Shown: piece by piece, positions 26,422 through 35,281 of the stretch
Layout: every line of letters begins with the position of its first letter
Position numbering within the stretch: the stretch's first letter is position 1
From: CAXTTV01 sp964247295
Lineage (GTDB): Bacteria; Chloroflexota; Ktedonobacteria; Ktedonobacterales; Ktedonobacteraceae
NCBI GenBank assembly: GCA_964247295.1
Contig: CAXTTV010000004.1
Span: forward strand, 1 to 62,873
DNA: 62,873 bases
Reading direction: 5' to 3'
Translations under genes and position numbers: made by a program
The notes under the pieces: model-generated
The model's database searches: none
What the model saw: the letters and a program-made list of their open reading frames with translations, nothing else
What the model was told of the DNA's origin: nothing

Positions 26422-26848
26422 AAAAACTCCTGCATTCTGTTACAATAACCGTCCGCCTTCTTATTGTACGCTACCTTATGGAGAGGTTGCTGACCTGTCT
26501 ATTGTGACAGGTAAAAGGTGTCTTTTTTACCTGTAGAAAAAACTGGCGAAACTGACGATGTGCGACAAAGATATCCAGACTATACTTACAGCAGTGAGAG
26601 TCCTCTACTGGCGGAGCTACCACGAGGGAGAGCCGTTTTGTGGAACCCGGTTCTATCTATGGGAGCAGAGACGAGGCGTTTTGTCTGCGTGCGAGGCTTG
26701 ACTATGAACGTCGCGTTTCAGAGGGATCATCGGGAAATGAGCCCTGAGCTCACCAGTAGACTCCACAAGAGTTTCTCACCGAATACATTAGCCAGAGCGT
26801 TGCTCTGCCAGATGTAACCGGAATACAGCATGGGAAAGGAGCACGCAG
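26422..26848. other. 427-base intergenic region with repeated ACCTGT boxes
   Basis: Divergent region between the reductase and the DUF4177 gene. ACCTGT occurs at 26493-26498 and 26529-26534 and its complement at 26507-26512; the latter two form a 10-base perfect hairpin (ACAGGTAAAA 26507-26516 with TTTTACCTGT 26525-26534). These may be binding sites. A 99-codon GTG frame (26518-26817) starts inside the hairpin and resembles nothing known; I do not call it. Confidence 0.4.
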
Positions 26849-27193
26849 ATGGCACAATGGGCCTATAAGGTCGTCTATATCGACTATCGCGGGCGCATCT
26901 CTAGCGAGGGTCTGGAGACTTTAATTGGAAATGAGCGTCGGAGCACTTTTGCACGCCGCTATATGAATAGCCTGGGCCGTGACGGCTGGGAGCTGGTCGG
27001 TATTCAGCCGCTCGCTTCCAATTCCGCTTACTATACCTTCAAGCGCCCCGCGCAAGCAGGCGATTATGCTGATGCGCAGACATCGGCGTCCAGCAGCGCT
27101 GCTACACCTGGGTCCGCGCCTTCACAGAATACCCCTGCCCAGGGTACTCCCGCCACTCCAACCGGCGATAGTCCAAAAATCGAAAGTGTCTAA
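26849..27193 (+). CDS. DUF4177-like small protein
   Basis: A 114-residue protein. The first 70 residues match the DUF4177 pattern: W.YKVV.IDYRG, ARRYMNSLGRDGWELVGIQPL and a final YYTFKRP strand. The remaining 45 residues are an Ala/Ser/Thr/Pro-rich disordered tail. The function of the family is not known. AAAGGAG sits before the start and a long bidirectional terminator follows the stop. Confidence 0.75.
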   Translation: MAQWAYKVVYIDYRGRISSEGLETLIGNERRSTFARRYMNSLGRDGWELVGIQPLASNSAYYTFKRPAQAGDYADAQTSASSSAATPGSAPSQNTPAQGTPATPTGDSPKIESV

Positions 27194-27233
27194 TCTAAAA
27201 GATCAGACAACTACGATAGCTCAAGAATGTATG

Positions 27234-27277
27234 CACAAAAACACCAGAAAGGCTCTGCCATTTCTGGTGTTTTTGTG
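27234..27277. terminator. bidirectional terminator
   Basis: A perfect 15-base stem, extendable to 17: CAAAAACACCAGAAA (27236-27250) with its complement (27261-27275). Plus-strand tail TTTTTGTGTG lies in the right arm. Confidence 0.85.
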
Positions 27278-27373
27278 TGTCCGTAATGTATGCTATAGGA
27301 GAAAATTCTTTGATCGCTTATATTTGGATCAAGGACGATCTTTTTAGAAACTCGAAGAGGAGATCTTCCCTGT

Positions 27374-28852
27374 ATGGTAACTTCAACGGCTCCAACTTAT
27401 CAGAACTTCATTAATGGAGAATGGACCAGCGCTCGCGGCGGCGAGACGTTTGTGAGTACCAATCCCGCTCGCTTTAGCGAGATTGTTGGATATTATCAAA
27501 AATCTACCCCGTCTGAGATTGAGCAGGCGGTGAGGGCAGCGAAGGCAGCTCAGCGTGAGTGGGAGGCGCTCCCCACTCCCAAAAGGGGCGCGATTCTATT
27601 CGCGGCAGCAGCCCTGCTGGAACAACGCAAAGAGGCTCTGGCCCAGGAGATGACGCGTGAAATGGGCAAGATCCTTAAAGAGACCCGAGGTGATGTCCAG
27701 GTGGCGATTGATGTCGCACGCTATGTGGCGGGCGAAGGGCTCCGGGCCGAGGGCGAGACTGTCCCTTCGGTTCTCAAAGATAAGTTCTGCCTGACGCTTC
27801 GCCAGGCCCTTGGAGTTGTGGGTATTATCACACCCTGGAACTTCCCAATGGCGATCCCGGCCTGGAAGGTGTTCCCGGCCCTTCTTGCTGGGAATACAGT
27901 GCTTCTCAAGCCGGCCAGCGATACCCCTCTCCTGGCCTTACGGATGGCGGAAATCCTGACGGAGGCTGGGCTTCCAGCCGGGGTCTTAAATGTGGTGACC
28001 GGGCCTGGCGGCTCCCTGGGGGATACTCTGGTCTCCCATCCCGATGTGAATATGATTTCTCTGACGGGCTCAACTGAGGTTGGACGACATGTAGCTGAGA
28101 TTTGCGGTCGAGATCTACGGCGCTGCTCCCTGGAGCTTGGTGGTAAGAACGCTGTAATTGTGATGGAGGATGCCGATCTGGCTCTGGCGGTGACCGGGGT
28201 CTCAGCCGGAGCTTTTGGCACGACCGGTCAGCGCTGTACCGCGACCAGCCGGGTAATTATTCAACGGTCGGTTGAGGCTGAGTTTACGGATCGCTTGATC
28301 GCGGCTACCCAGCAATTGCGCGTGGGCGATGGCCTGGAGTCCTCCATTGACATGGGTCCGCTGGTAAATGCTGGTCGCGTTCAAACAGTTCACGACTATA
28401 CGAAGGTCGGGCAGCAAGAAGGTGCGAAGCTGCTGATCGGCGGCTCTCCCCTGACCAGTGAGAGCTATAGCGATGGCGCGTTCTACCAACCAACGATCTT
28501 TAGTGGAGTACGACCCGAGATGCGGATCGCGCGCGAGGAGATCTTTGGGCCCTTTGTCTCGATTTTGACGGTCAATAGCTTTGATGAAGCGATTGAGGTC
28601 GCGAATGGCACTGAATATGGCCTTTCGACTTCGATCTTTACGGAGAATACGCGTTATACCTTCCGGGCAATGCGGGAGATTGTCTCGGGTCTGGTCTATC
28701 TAAATGCACCAACGGCCAATTCGGAGACGCACCTGCCCTTTGGGGGTATGAAGGCTAGCGGCAACGGTCACCGCGAGCTGGGCGCGGTCGCGGTTGATAA
28801 CTTCAGCGAGATTAAAACGGTCTACCTTTCGTATCCTCCACGATCTCATTGA
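27374..28852 (+). CDS. NAD(P)-dependent aldehyde dehydrogenase
   Basis: A 492-residue ALDH-superfamily enzyme. Cofactor-binding PWNFPMAIPAWK, the GSTEVGRHV loop, the general base Glu in LELGGKNA (about residue 253) and the nucleophile Cys in GQRCTATSR (about 288) are all intact, as is EEIFGPFVSI. It oxidises an aldehyde to the acid; similarity in tone is to ketoglutarate semialdehyde and succinate-semialdehyde-type members, but specificity is not clear. It is not PaaZ, which has an additional hydratase domain. AGAGGAG is 11 bases upstream. Its last seven bases overlap the end of the convergent DUF4388 gene. Confidence 0.92.
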   Translation: MVTSTAPTYQNFINGEWTSARGGETFVSTNPARFSEIVGYYQKSTPSEIEQAVRAAKAAQREWEALPTPKRGAILFAAAALLEQRKEALAQEMTREMGKILKETRGDVQVAIDVARYVAGEGLRAEGETVPSVLKDKFCLTLRQALGVVGIITPWNFPMAIPAWKVFPALLAGNTVLLKPASDTPLLALRMAEILTEAGLPAGVLNVVTGPGGSLGDTLVSHPDVNMISLTGSTEVGRHVAEICGRDLRRCSLELGGKNAVIVMEDADLALAVTGVSAGAFGTTGQRCTATSRVIIQRSVEAEFTDRLIAATQQLRVGDGLESSIDMGPLVNAGRVQTVHDYTKVGQQEGAKLLIGGSPLTSESYSDGAFYQPTIFSGVRPEMRIAREEIFGPFVSILTVNSFDEAIEVANGTEYGLSTSIFTENTRYTFRAMREIVSGLVYLNAPTANSETHLPFGGMKASGNGHRELGAVAVDNFSEIKTVYLSYPPRSH

Positions 28853-30111
28853 TGCGGTAACGCGAACTGGGCGAACAGAGCTTCCCAGACTTCGCGGTTC
28901 TCTAACCGCTCAACGAAAGAAGCCACCCGCGAGTTGATGGTCTCAAAAATGCAGCGCAGAATCTTCTGAAGCACTATTGAGGCCTCATCAAAAAATTCTA
29001 CCGCTTTCTGCATGTTGGCGTTCAGCACTTCATAGCAGAGGGCGGTAAAATTTTCTACATCAATATGGTTATTTTCGATGATGAACTTGTAGTTGCCCAT
29101 GTACCGCAACTTTTTGCGCGAGAGCAAGGATTCCAAGGTGCTGGAGTCTAGCTCGGTCCCTTTGGCGCGACAGGTCTCAGAGAGAGCATCCATGGTCCAG
29201 TTGATGAATTCTACCAGCGCGGGCAACTGCTCCATCGGGCTGTTGCGCTTGTACCACTCCTGCTCCATTCTGCTGATCAGGTTCATCAGCTCAAAGCTTT
29301 CCATCCTGAGCTTTTCAGCGGGATCTGGCAACTGAACAACACGTTTCCGTTCATTTTGCCCGATCTGAGAGACATCCTGTTGCGGATGCAGAAGCTTATA
29401 CTGAACAAGCTGGGCAAGATCACGGGCCACATCCAGTTCGGGGCGACGGAGGGCAGTAGCGACTTTGCGCACTTTATAAAAGACATTTACGACACCCAAA
29501 AGCTCGATGATCCGCACATCGAAGCCCATGGTAAAGGGAATCTCGGGGGCCATCTGAAGGTAGGTGTTCATACCATCAGGCAGGAACTTCCGCAACTGTT
29601 CCCATTCGTCCGTGTAACGCACCATCTCCATGGTGATGCGCATGACTTCCATCTCCAATGAAAGCTCACCATAGGGAAGGATCGCGTTGATATCGGAGCT
29701 GGGGATGAATTCATACTCCCCGTCCTGCCAGGTCGCGAGCTCACGGGCCGTCCATAAGGCTTTATACTTTAAGGCCTCTCGCAACTGCTGCTCAGAGATC
29801 ACGCCCATCCCGATCAGGCGTTCGCCGATCCGCATACCGAAGGCATCCTGGAGCTGTTGATAAAAAGCCTGCTCTATCTGTGGGCTGGTCGCCATTCCCA
29901 TCTGCTGCAATACATCCCCAAGAGTCAGGGCATTGGCGCTAAATTCTGAGCAGGTGGCAAGCTTTCCCTGGTTAAAATAAAGGATGCCTGTACGATTATT
30001 GCTCTGCTTAAGATGGACCGCGCCGGTCATGCTGCTGAGATCCATCATTTGCAGAACTTCAACTAAGCCAAAATCTTGTAATGACCCTTGCAGCCTCGTA
30101 CTTAAAGCCAT
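28846..30111 (-). CDS. DUF4388 (PATAN) domain protein
   Basis: A 421-residue cytosolic protein. Residues about 5-110 form the DUF4388/PATAN domain: LQGSLQDFGLVEVLQMMDLSSMTGAV, GILYFNQGKLATC, LTLGDVLQQMG, then EQQLREALKYKA and WQDGEYEF as in other bacterial signalling proteins. The remaining 280 residues are helical and not recognised, with a RKKLRYMGNYKFI stretch. PATAN proteins usually sit in signalling and gliding or twitching networks. The ATG at 30111 has GGGGAAGG upstream. It overlaps the 3' end of the aldehyde dehydrogenase by 7 bases on the opposite strand. Confidence 0.8.
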   Translation of the reverse strand: MALSTRLQGSLQDFGLVEVLQMMDLSSMTGAVHLKQSNNRTGILYFNQGKLATCSEFSANALTLGDVLQQMGMATSPQIEQAFYQQLQDAFGMRIGERLIGMGVISEQQLREALKYKALWTARELATWQDGEYEFIPSSDINAILPYGELSLEMEVMRITMEMVRYTDEWEQLRKFLPDGMNTYLQMAPEIPFTMGFDVRIIELLGVVNVFYKVRKVATALRRPELDVARDLAQLVQYKLLHPQQDVSQIGQNERKRVVQLPDPAEKLRMESFELMNLISRMEQEWYKRNSPMEQLPALVEFINWTMDALSETCRAKGTELDSSTLESLLSRKKLRYMGNYKFIIENNHIDVENFTALCYEVLNANMQKAVEFFDEASIVLQKILRCIFETINSRVASFVERLENREVWEALFAQFALPHQ

Positions 30112-30480
30112 GCCTTGCCTTCCCCTGATCAAATATTATTGGTGATCTGCCTTGCGAAAAATATCTTTTGCATTATAGCAGATCCTAATGTGTTTCAACA
30201 ATATCTGCTGTTCTCTGCTTTTCCCTCTAAACTCTCCTGCTCCTCGCTTCCTGTTACCATGATACGGGTCTGATGACGGTGATGGGAGTGATCCTCGTTT
30301 CCACGGTCCACACGTGACCCGATCTACAAAAAATCCTCACCTCCCTTGGTGATCCCCGCTCATTTCTCTTACCGACTGAGTCCCTTGCTATTCTCCTTTG
30401 AAAAGACATATAGTGAAAGGGTTGATTGCCGTACTATGTAGTTTACCTTTCGTCAGATAAGAGAAACAGAGGTACGTGTA
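30112..30480. other. intergenic region, 369 bases
   Basis: Upstream of two divergent units. A small TCACC...GGTGA inverted repeat lies near 30339-30354. No gene, RNA motif or clear promoter pair was recognised. Confidence 0.4.
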
Positions 30481-30843
30481 ATGTCTACACCTTTCTCTCA
30501 AATAATGCTCCACCCTCCACAGGTCGATCCCACCTGGACAACGATGATGCGAGAACTGGCCGATTTCCAAAATAAGATGGTGCTAGATATCGGGTGCAAA
30601 GAGGGGCTCTTTACAAAGCGCTGGCCGAGATGGGAGCCAGTACTGTCACTGGTCTGGAGTTTTCACGCGACCCTCTGACAAAGGCTCGCGAATACTGCGC
30701 CGATGATCCTCGGATCGATCTGACACGCGGAAGTCCGATGAGTACAGGTCTGATCGGCGAACGCTACGATATTGCGCTGGCGCGCGACGTTCTGCGCGAT
30801 TATTCTCCCTCCGATATTCATCTCTATCTGGAGGAGATCTAGC
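30481..30843 (+). pseudogene. decayed SAM-dependent methyltransferase
   Basis: Two overlapping frames together spell the start of a methyltransferase. Frame 1 (30481-30678) gives MVLDIGCKEGLFTK, motif I; the protein then continues only in frame 3 as ALAEMGASTVTGLEFS, DPLTKAREYCADDPRIDLTRGSP and YDIALARDVLRDY. A one-base shift near 30610-30620 would rejoin them. The frame ends at a TAG (30841-30843) after YLEEI, far short of a full enzyme; the next codons (RQIKL) read on plausibly, so the TAG may be a nonsense change. It is a remnant with frameshift, probable nonsense codon and truncation before the SDR gene. Confidence 0.75.
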
Positions 30844-30881
30844 GGCAAATAAAACTCGTAATGGAGCTAACTATTCAGAGT

Positions 30882-30897
30882 GTTATAATAAAGCATG
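30882..30897 (+). promoter_or_regulatory. extended -10 immediately before the SDR start (leaderless)
   Basis: TG-T-TATAAT occupies 30881-30889 and the ATG begins six bases later at 30895. There is no ribosome-binding sequence in the space, so the transcript would begin at or next to the start codon. Confidence 0.55.
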
Positions 30898-31608
30898 AGT
30901 ATAAAAAATAAGCTTGCGATAATTACAGGGGCTGGCCGTGGCGTAGGTCATGCGACGGCCCTGCGTTTTTCCCATGAGGGGGCAAAGGTTGTACTTTTCA
31001 GCCGGACACAGGCGGAGGTTGAAGGAACAGCCGAAAAGATTATCAGGGCTGGCGGTCAAGCCCTCGCTGTTACCGGGGATGTCAGTCGCGAGGAAGATGT
31101 CCAGCGGCTCTTTGAGCAGGCCCAGACCCGATTTGGTGATCCAGAGATCCTGGTGAATTGCGCGGCGATTGTGGCGGTTCGCCCCTTTGTGGAGATGGAG
31201 ACTACTACCTGGGATCAGGTGATCGCGGTTAACCTACGGGGGACTTTTCTTTGTTGTCGCGCGGCCTTCCAGGCGATGATCCCCCATAACCGGGGGGTGA
31301 TTATCAATATTTCTTCCCTTTCCGGAGTCAAAGGCGTGGAGAAGTTCCCCGGTCTCAGTGCCTACAACGTCTCAAAAGCTGGGATCTCCAGTCTGACGGA
31401 AATTCTCGCGGTCGAGGGGAAGCCCCATAATATCCGAGTCTGTGCCGTTAGCCCTGGCGCGGTTGATACGAAAATGCTTAAACAGGCGGCCCCACATCTA
31501 CAGGCCGGGATGACGACCGAGGATATGGCTGAGATTCTCCTGTTTCTGGCCGACGACTCCGGGCGCAAATTGAGTGGCAGTAACCTTGAAATCTTTAGTA
31601 ATGCCTGA
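30895..31608 (+). CDS. SDR family oxidoreductase (FabG-like)
   Basis: A 237-residue classical short-chain dehydrogenase. Cofactor motif TGAGRGVGHA is at about 11-20, the NISSLSG serine block near 140, and catalytic Tyr157/Lys161 in YNVSK. The Arg at FSRTQAEVE after strand 2 favours NADP(H). It probably reduces a beta-keto or sugar carbonyl. A -10 box lies six bases before the ATG and no ribosome site is present, so it appears leaderless. It is followed closely by queD-like and GT4 genes in the same direction. Confidence 0.9.
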   Translation: MSIKNKLAIITGAGRGVGHATALRFSHEGAKVVLFSRTQAEVEGTAEKIIRAGGQALAVTGDVSREEDVQRLFEQAQTRFGDPEILVNCAAIVAVRPFVEMETTTWDQVIAVNLRGTFLCCRAAFQAMIPHNRGVIINISSLSGVKGVEKFPGLSAYNVSKAGISSLTEILAVEGKPHNIRVCAVSPGAVDTKMLKQAAPHLQAGMTTEDMAEILLFLADDSGRKLSGSNLEIFSNA

Positions 31609-31630
31609 TTTATCATAAGGAAAAAGGGGT

Positions 31631-32041
31631 ATGGTCTATTTAACACGACGCGCGACTTTTAGCGCGGCCCATCGCCTTTGGAGCCCGGATCTCTCTGAGG
31701 AAGAAAACTACAAAATTTACGATAAATGCGCTAATCCCAACGGCCATGGACATAATTATGTGCTGGAGGTGACGGTCACTGGTCAGCCTGATCCGCAAAC
31801 AGGGATGGTGATTAATCTAACGGACCTGCGCGATACGATGAATGAGCAGGTTATCAAATGGGTGGATCACCGACACCTCAATCATGATGTTCCATGGCTG
31901 GAAAATACTATCCCTACGGCTGAGATGCTGGCAGTGCGCTTCTGGGAACGGCTGGTACACGCCCTCCCAAAGGGTCTGCTCTATGAGGTACGATTGCATG
32001 AGACCGAGAACAATATCGCCAGCTATCGAGGCGAGGCATGA
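31631..32041 (+). CDS. 6-carboxy-5,6,7,8-tetrahydropterin synthase (QueD/PTPS family)
   Basis: A 136-residue enzyme of the 6-pyruvoyl tetrahydropterin synthase family. The zinc ligands His14, His39 and His41 are visible (SAAHRL, NGHGHNY), the catalytic Cys33 is in DKCANPNGHGH, and the downstream catalytic Asp/His pair lies in VDHRHLNHDV with the Glu in HETENN. In queuosine synthesis QueD makes 6-carboxytetrahydropterin from dihydroneopterin triphosphate; the family also includes pterin-forming members. No other que gene is in the window. Its stop overlaps the next start as ATGA. Confidence 0.85.
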   Translation: MVYLTRRATFSAAHRLWSPDLSEEENYKIYDKCANPNGHGHNYVLEVTVTGQPDPQTGMVINLTDLRDTMNEQVIKWVDHRHLNHDVPWLENTIPTAEMLAVRFWERLVHALPKGLLYEVRLHETENNIASYRGEA

Positions 32042-33135
32042 GAATCGCTCTGATAGCGCCGCTGGTCTCGACAATCTCAGAGCCATTTCTGGGAGGCGCT
32101 CAGGCGATGCTCGCCGATCTGGCCCAGGGCCTTCAAGCCCGAGGCCATCAGATCACGCTTTTCGCGCGCGAAGGCTCTCTGGTTCCAGGGATCACGATCG
32201 AGCCGATCCTGGTACCGGAGAGCGTGCAACCCTCCATGTTTTCAACTCCCGGTTCAGGACGATCCCAGGACCCAGGCTTTTTTGATCAGGCCAATCTATT
32301 TTTGGATCTGTTCCTCCACCTGCGGGAACGACATGCCGATTTCGATCTTGTTCACGCCCACGCTTTTGACTGGCCGGCCTTTGCCCTCGGTCCGCTTCTC
32401 GGTCATCTTCCGATCCTGCATACCCTTCATTTGCCAGCTCTTTCCCCTGAAATCAATCAGGCCTTGCAAGTCCTGCATCAGCGGCAGACGCGGGTCCGAC
32501 TGGCGACGGTGTCGGAATACACGGCCAGAGAATATGCTCCCTATACACCGATCGACAGGGTTATCTATAACGGGATCAATGTTCAGGCGATCCCTTTTGA
32601 GCCCGAGGTTTCGGAAGAGGCTCCGCTCCTGTACGCGGGGCGGATCACTCCAGAGAAAGGGGTGGAGTCGGCCCTGGAGATCGCCCGGCTCTCGGGAAAA
32701 AAAATCGTCCTGGCCGGGGGGATCTATGATCCCTCCTACAACGCTCAAAAGGTCGAGCCACAACTGCGCAGAATGGGAGAGCAGGCCGAGTACGTTGGTC
32801 TGCTGGAGCGCGAAAAGCTCTGGCAGCTAATGGGGCGCTGCTCCGGCCTGCTTTTCCCAACGGCCTGGGACGAGCCCTTTGGATTGACCCCGGTTGAAGC
32901 GATGGCGACTGGTACCCCTGTGATCGCCTACCGGCGCGGGGCCATCGACGAGATCATTCTTCCGGGCCAGACAGGCTTTATCATTGATCCGGGGAACCCA
33001 GCGGCGGCGGCGATCCTGGTTCCACGCCTGCGGGAGATCTCCCGCGCGACCTGCCGCGAGCATGTAGCGCAAACTTTCTCACTTGAACGTATGTTAGACG
33101 GATATGAACAGCTTTATCAGCAGATGCTTAGCTGA
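32038..33135 (+). CDS. GT4-family glycosyltransferase
   Basis: A 365-residue GT-B enzyme. N-terminal LGGAQAMLADLAQGLQARGHQI, central YAGRITPEKGVESALEIARLSG and the donor-binding EPFGLTPVEAMATGTPVIAYRRGAIDE are clear GT4 blocks. Substrate unknown. The four-base overlap with the pterin synthase gene suggests coupled translation. It ends exactly where the convergent DUF4291 gene ends (33135/33136), leaving no intergenic DNA. Confidence 0.9.
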   Translation: MRIALIAPLVSTISEPFLGGAQAMLADLAQGLQARGHQITLFAREGSLVPGITIEPILVPESVQPSMFSTPGSGRSQDPGFFDQANLFLDLFLHLRERHADFDLVHAHAFDWPAFALGPLLGHLPILHTLHLPALSPEINQALQVLHQRQTRVRLATVSEYTAREYAPYTPIDRVIYNGINVQAIPFEPEVSEEAPLLYAGRITPEKGVESALEIARLSGKKIVLAGGIYDPSYNAQKVEPQLRRMGEQAEYVGLLEREKLWQLMGRCSGLLFPTAWDEPFGLTPVEAMATGTPVIAYRRGAIDEIILPGQTGFIIDPGNPAAAAILVPRLREISRATCREHVAQTFSLERMLDGYEQLYQQMLS

Positions 33136-33786
33136 CTAGCCCTCGTTGAACAGGTCCAACCCCAACTTCGTGTGGACAGAGGGCTCACTCACAGGATAGA
33201 CCATCTCGCGCGGCATCATCAATTGCTTGTAGTTCCGCTCAGCAACAAAGCTTGCCTGTTTGCGCACAAAAGGAGTGATATCCTCAAGTCTGTCGATCCA
33301 GGCATTGGCATATCCCTCTAGAAATTCGTCGCGGAGCCCCAATTGGATGGCCCGGCGCTCGACTTTCGCGCCCGAGGGATGATGATCTGGGTCCCATTGG
33401 AGGCGGACCGCAGACTCCTCCAGCGCCTGCCGCCAGGCTTGATAGCTACCGTATACCTCTTCAACATAGCTGGAATGCACAGCATCGGCGAGAATCGCAT
33501 CAAAGGCCGAGCGCTTCAGGTGGACCGCCAGCACTACCTCCTGGCCCGGCTTACTCGCCCAACCACAACGATACATCATCCATAGAAAATTGGTTTTGAT
33601 CCACGACATTCGATTGAGCGAGAACTCACCCCCAAAGAAACCATGCTGGGCCGCGAAATACCCGATCGAGGGCCGATAGGCCTGATAAACTACGATGGAG
33701 CTCTCATCGTATTGGGCAAGAATATGACGACCCTCGCGCGGCCAGCGCATCACCTGCTCCAGATAAGGCTGTGTCGCCAGTTCCAT
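33136..33786 (-). CDS. DUF4291 domain protein
   Basis: A 216-residue soluble protein that fits the DUF4291 pattern: ILAQYDESSIVVYQAYRPSIGYFA, MSWIKTNFLWMMYRCGWASK, and the HHPSGAKVERRAIQLGLR block. Its biochemical role is not established, though the R-rich middle motif resembles that of nucleic-acid-acting or ADP-ribosyl folds. ATG at 33786 is chosen because AAAGGAG lies nine bases upstream; a TTG two codons earlier is too close to that site. It is 24 bases downstream of glutamine synthetase and probably cotranscribed. Confidence 0.85.
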   Translation of the reverse strand: MELATQPYLEQVMRWPREGRHILAQYDESSIVVYQAYRPSIGYFAAQHGFFGGEFSLNRMSWIKTNFLWMMYRCGWASKPGQEVVLAVHLKRSAFDAILADAVHSSYVEEVYGSYQAWRQALEESAVRLQWDPDHHPSGAKVERRAIQLGLRDEFLEGYANAWIDRLEDITPFVRKQASFVAERNYKQLMMPREMVYPVSEPSVHTKLGLDLFNEG

Positions 33787-33810
33787 AAACAACTGCTCCT
33801 TTGGCGAGGT

Positions 33811-35211
33811 CTAGAAGATCGGGAGGTACCGCTCAATCTCCCAGGCATGGATCTGCTTGCGGTACTCGTCCCATTCTATGCTTTTCGCCTCTAGAAATCC
33901 CTCATAGATGGCTTCACCCAGGGCCTCACGGATCAGACCGTCTTCCTGAAATTCTCGAAGGGCCTCTTCTAACGACAACGGCATCAAGCGGTTGCGCGGC
34001 TGAAGGCGATCCCCATCGGATCGCAAAAACAGGCTCTCATCTACTGCCGGTGAAAGCGGAAGTCGCCGCTGAATGCCGTCGAGGCCAGCTCGCAACATCA
34101 TCGCCAACGCCAGATAGGGATTGCAGCTTGGATCTGCACAGCGCAGCTCAATGCGGGCTGTGAGTTCCCGGTTGTGACCTGGACGCGGCACGCGGATCAG
34201 GGCCTCCCGGTTGACGCGTCCCCAGTTCACCTGGACCGGGGCCTCGTAGCCTGAGATCAAACGCTTATAGGAATTGATGAGCGGGGCGAGGATCGCGCTC
34301 ATTCCCCGTACATGCGCCAGTTGGCCGGCGATAAAGTAGCGACCAATCTCCGAAAGACCATACTCCCCTTGCTCATCTACAAAGGCGTTTTTGCCGGTCG
34401 AGAGATCAATTAACTTCTGGTGCATATGCAGACCAGAACCATTCACGCCATAGAGCAACTTGGGCATAAAGGTTGCGTAGAGGTCATATTGCGTGGCTAC
34501 ACCTTTAATAACATATTTAGCAGTCATCAAGCCATCAGCGATCTGAAGCGCCGGGCGCATCTCAAAGTCAATCTCGTGCTGGCCCGCCGCGACCTCGTGA
34601 TGGCTGGCCTCAATGACAATTCCCATCTGCTCCAATGAGCATACCATCTGCCGACGGACAGACGAAGCCAGATCGGTTGAAAGATCAAAGTAGCTGCCTT
34701 TGTCGTTGGGTAGGGGTTGGAATGAAAGCGAGTCTTTCAGGCGGATCAGGAAAAACTCCAGCTCAGGTGCGACCTGAAAGTCAAAGCCCAGACTATGAGC
34801 CATATCTAATGCCTGGATCAACGTAACGCGGGGATCACCATCAAACTGCTCGCCGTCAGGGGTGTGAACGTTGCAGATCACGCGGGCAATGATCATATCA
34901 TCCTCGATCCGATCAGCGAAATCAGCGGATACCAGCGAGCGTGGGCTCACACCACTAGGAACCAGTGAGAAGGTATCCAGATCAGGGAAAAGATACATAT
35001 CGCTTTCTGCGATCCTCGCGAACCCCTCCAGAGACGAGCCATCAAACCATTTCCCATAGGCCAGACAATCCGCGAACTGCTCCACAGGGATCGTCACACA
35101 CTTCGCCATCCCTACCACATCAGTAAACTCCAGATTCACAAAACGCACCCGTTCGGTATCGAGTCGGACCAGAACCTGGTCTTGAGAAATCTTCTCCGTT
35201 CGATCCGCCAT
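33811..35211 (-). CDS. glutamine synthetase (GSI type)
   Basis: A 466-residue type I glutamine synthetase or relative. The N-terminal beta-grasp ends in KWFDGSSLEGFARIAESDMYL, the latch and metal-binding VAPELEFFLI, the NGSGLHMHQKL ATP/Glu block, and RIELRCADPSCNPYLALAMML are present. It makes glutamine from glutamate, ammonia and ATP. The C-terminal region reads RNRLMPLSLEEAL where enterobacterial enzymes have the adenylylated Tyr in NLYDLP, so adenylylation control is unlikely. Bacterial type-I paralogues also act on other amines. It is followed by the DUF4291 gene in the same direction. Confidence 0.9.
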   Translation of the reverse strand: MADRTEKISQDQVLVRLDTERVRFVNLEFTDVVGMAKCVTIPVEQFADCLAYGKWFDGSSLEGFARIAESDMYLFPDLDTFSLVPSGVSPRSLVSADFADRIEDDMIIARVICNVHTPDGEQFDGDPRVTLIQALDMAHSLGFDFQVAPELEFFLIRLKDSLSFQPLPNDKGSYFDLSTDLASSVRRQMVCSLEQMGIVIEASHHEVAAGQHEIDFEMRPALQIADGLMTAKYVIKGVATQYDLYATFMPKLLYGVNGSGLHMHQKLIDLSTGKNAFVDEQGEYGLSEIGRYFIAGQLAHVRGMSAILAPLINSYKRLISGYEAPVQVNWGRVNREALIRVPRPGHNRELTARIELRCADPSCNPYLALAMMLRAGLDGIQRRLPLSPAVDESLFLRSDGDRLQPRNRLMPLSLEEALREFQEDGLIREALGEAIYEGFLEAKSIEWDEYRKQIHAWEIERYLPIF

Positions 35212-35234
35212 GCCTTTTCCACTCCTCTCTTAAC

Positions 35235-35269
35235 AATAAGACCTCTCCCAGAATGAGAGAGGTCTTATT
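35235..35269 (-). terminator. terminator of the M16-like gene
   Basis: Perfect 13-base stem AATAAGACCTCTC (35235-35247) / GAGAGGTCTTATT (35257-35269), placed 13 bases after the M16 stop and 23 bases before the glutamine synthetase start. U tail is short. Confidence 0.7.
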
Positions 35270-35281
35270 ATATCAGATCTT

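Noticed and set aside
26518..26817. 99-codon GTG frame in the 26.4-26.8 kb intergenic region
   Set aside because: It begins inside a hairpin, has no recognisable pattern, and composition unlike neighbouring genes; cannot be supported.
30600..30630. Selenocysteine or programmed frameshift rescuing the methyltransferase remnant
   Set aside because: The break is a frame change and the later stop is TAG, not UGA; no SECIS-like hairpin; C-terminal half is missing.
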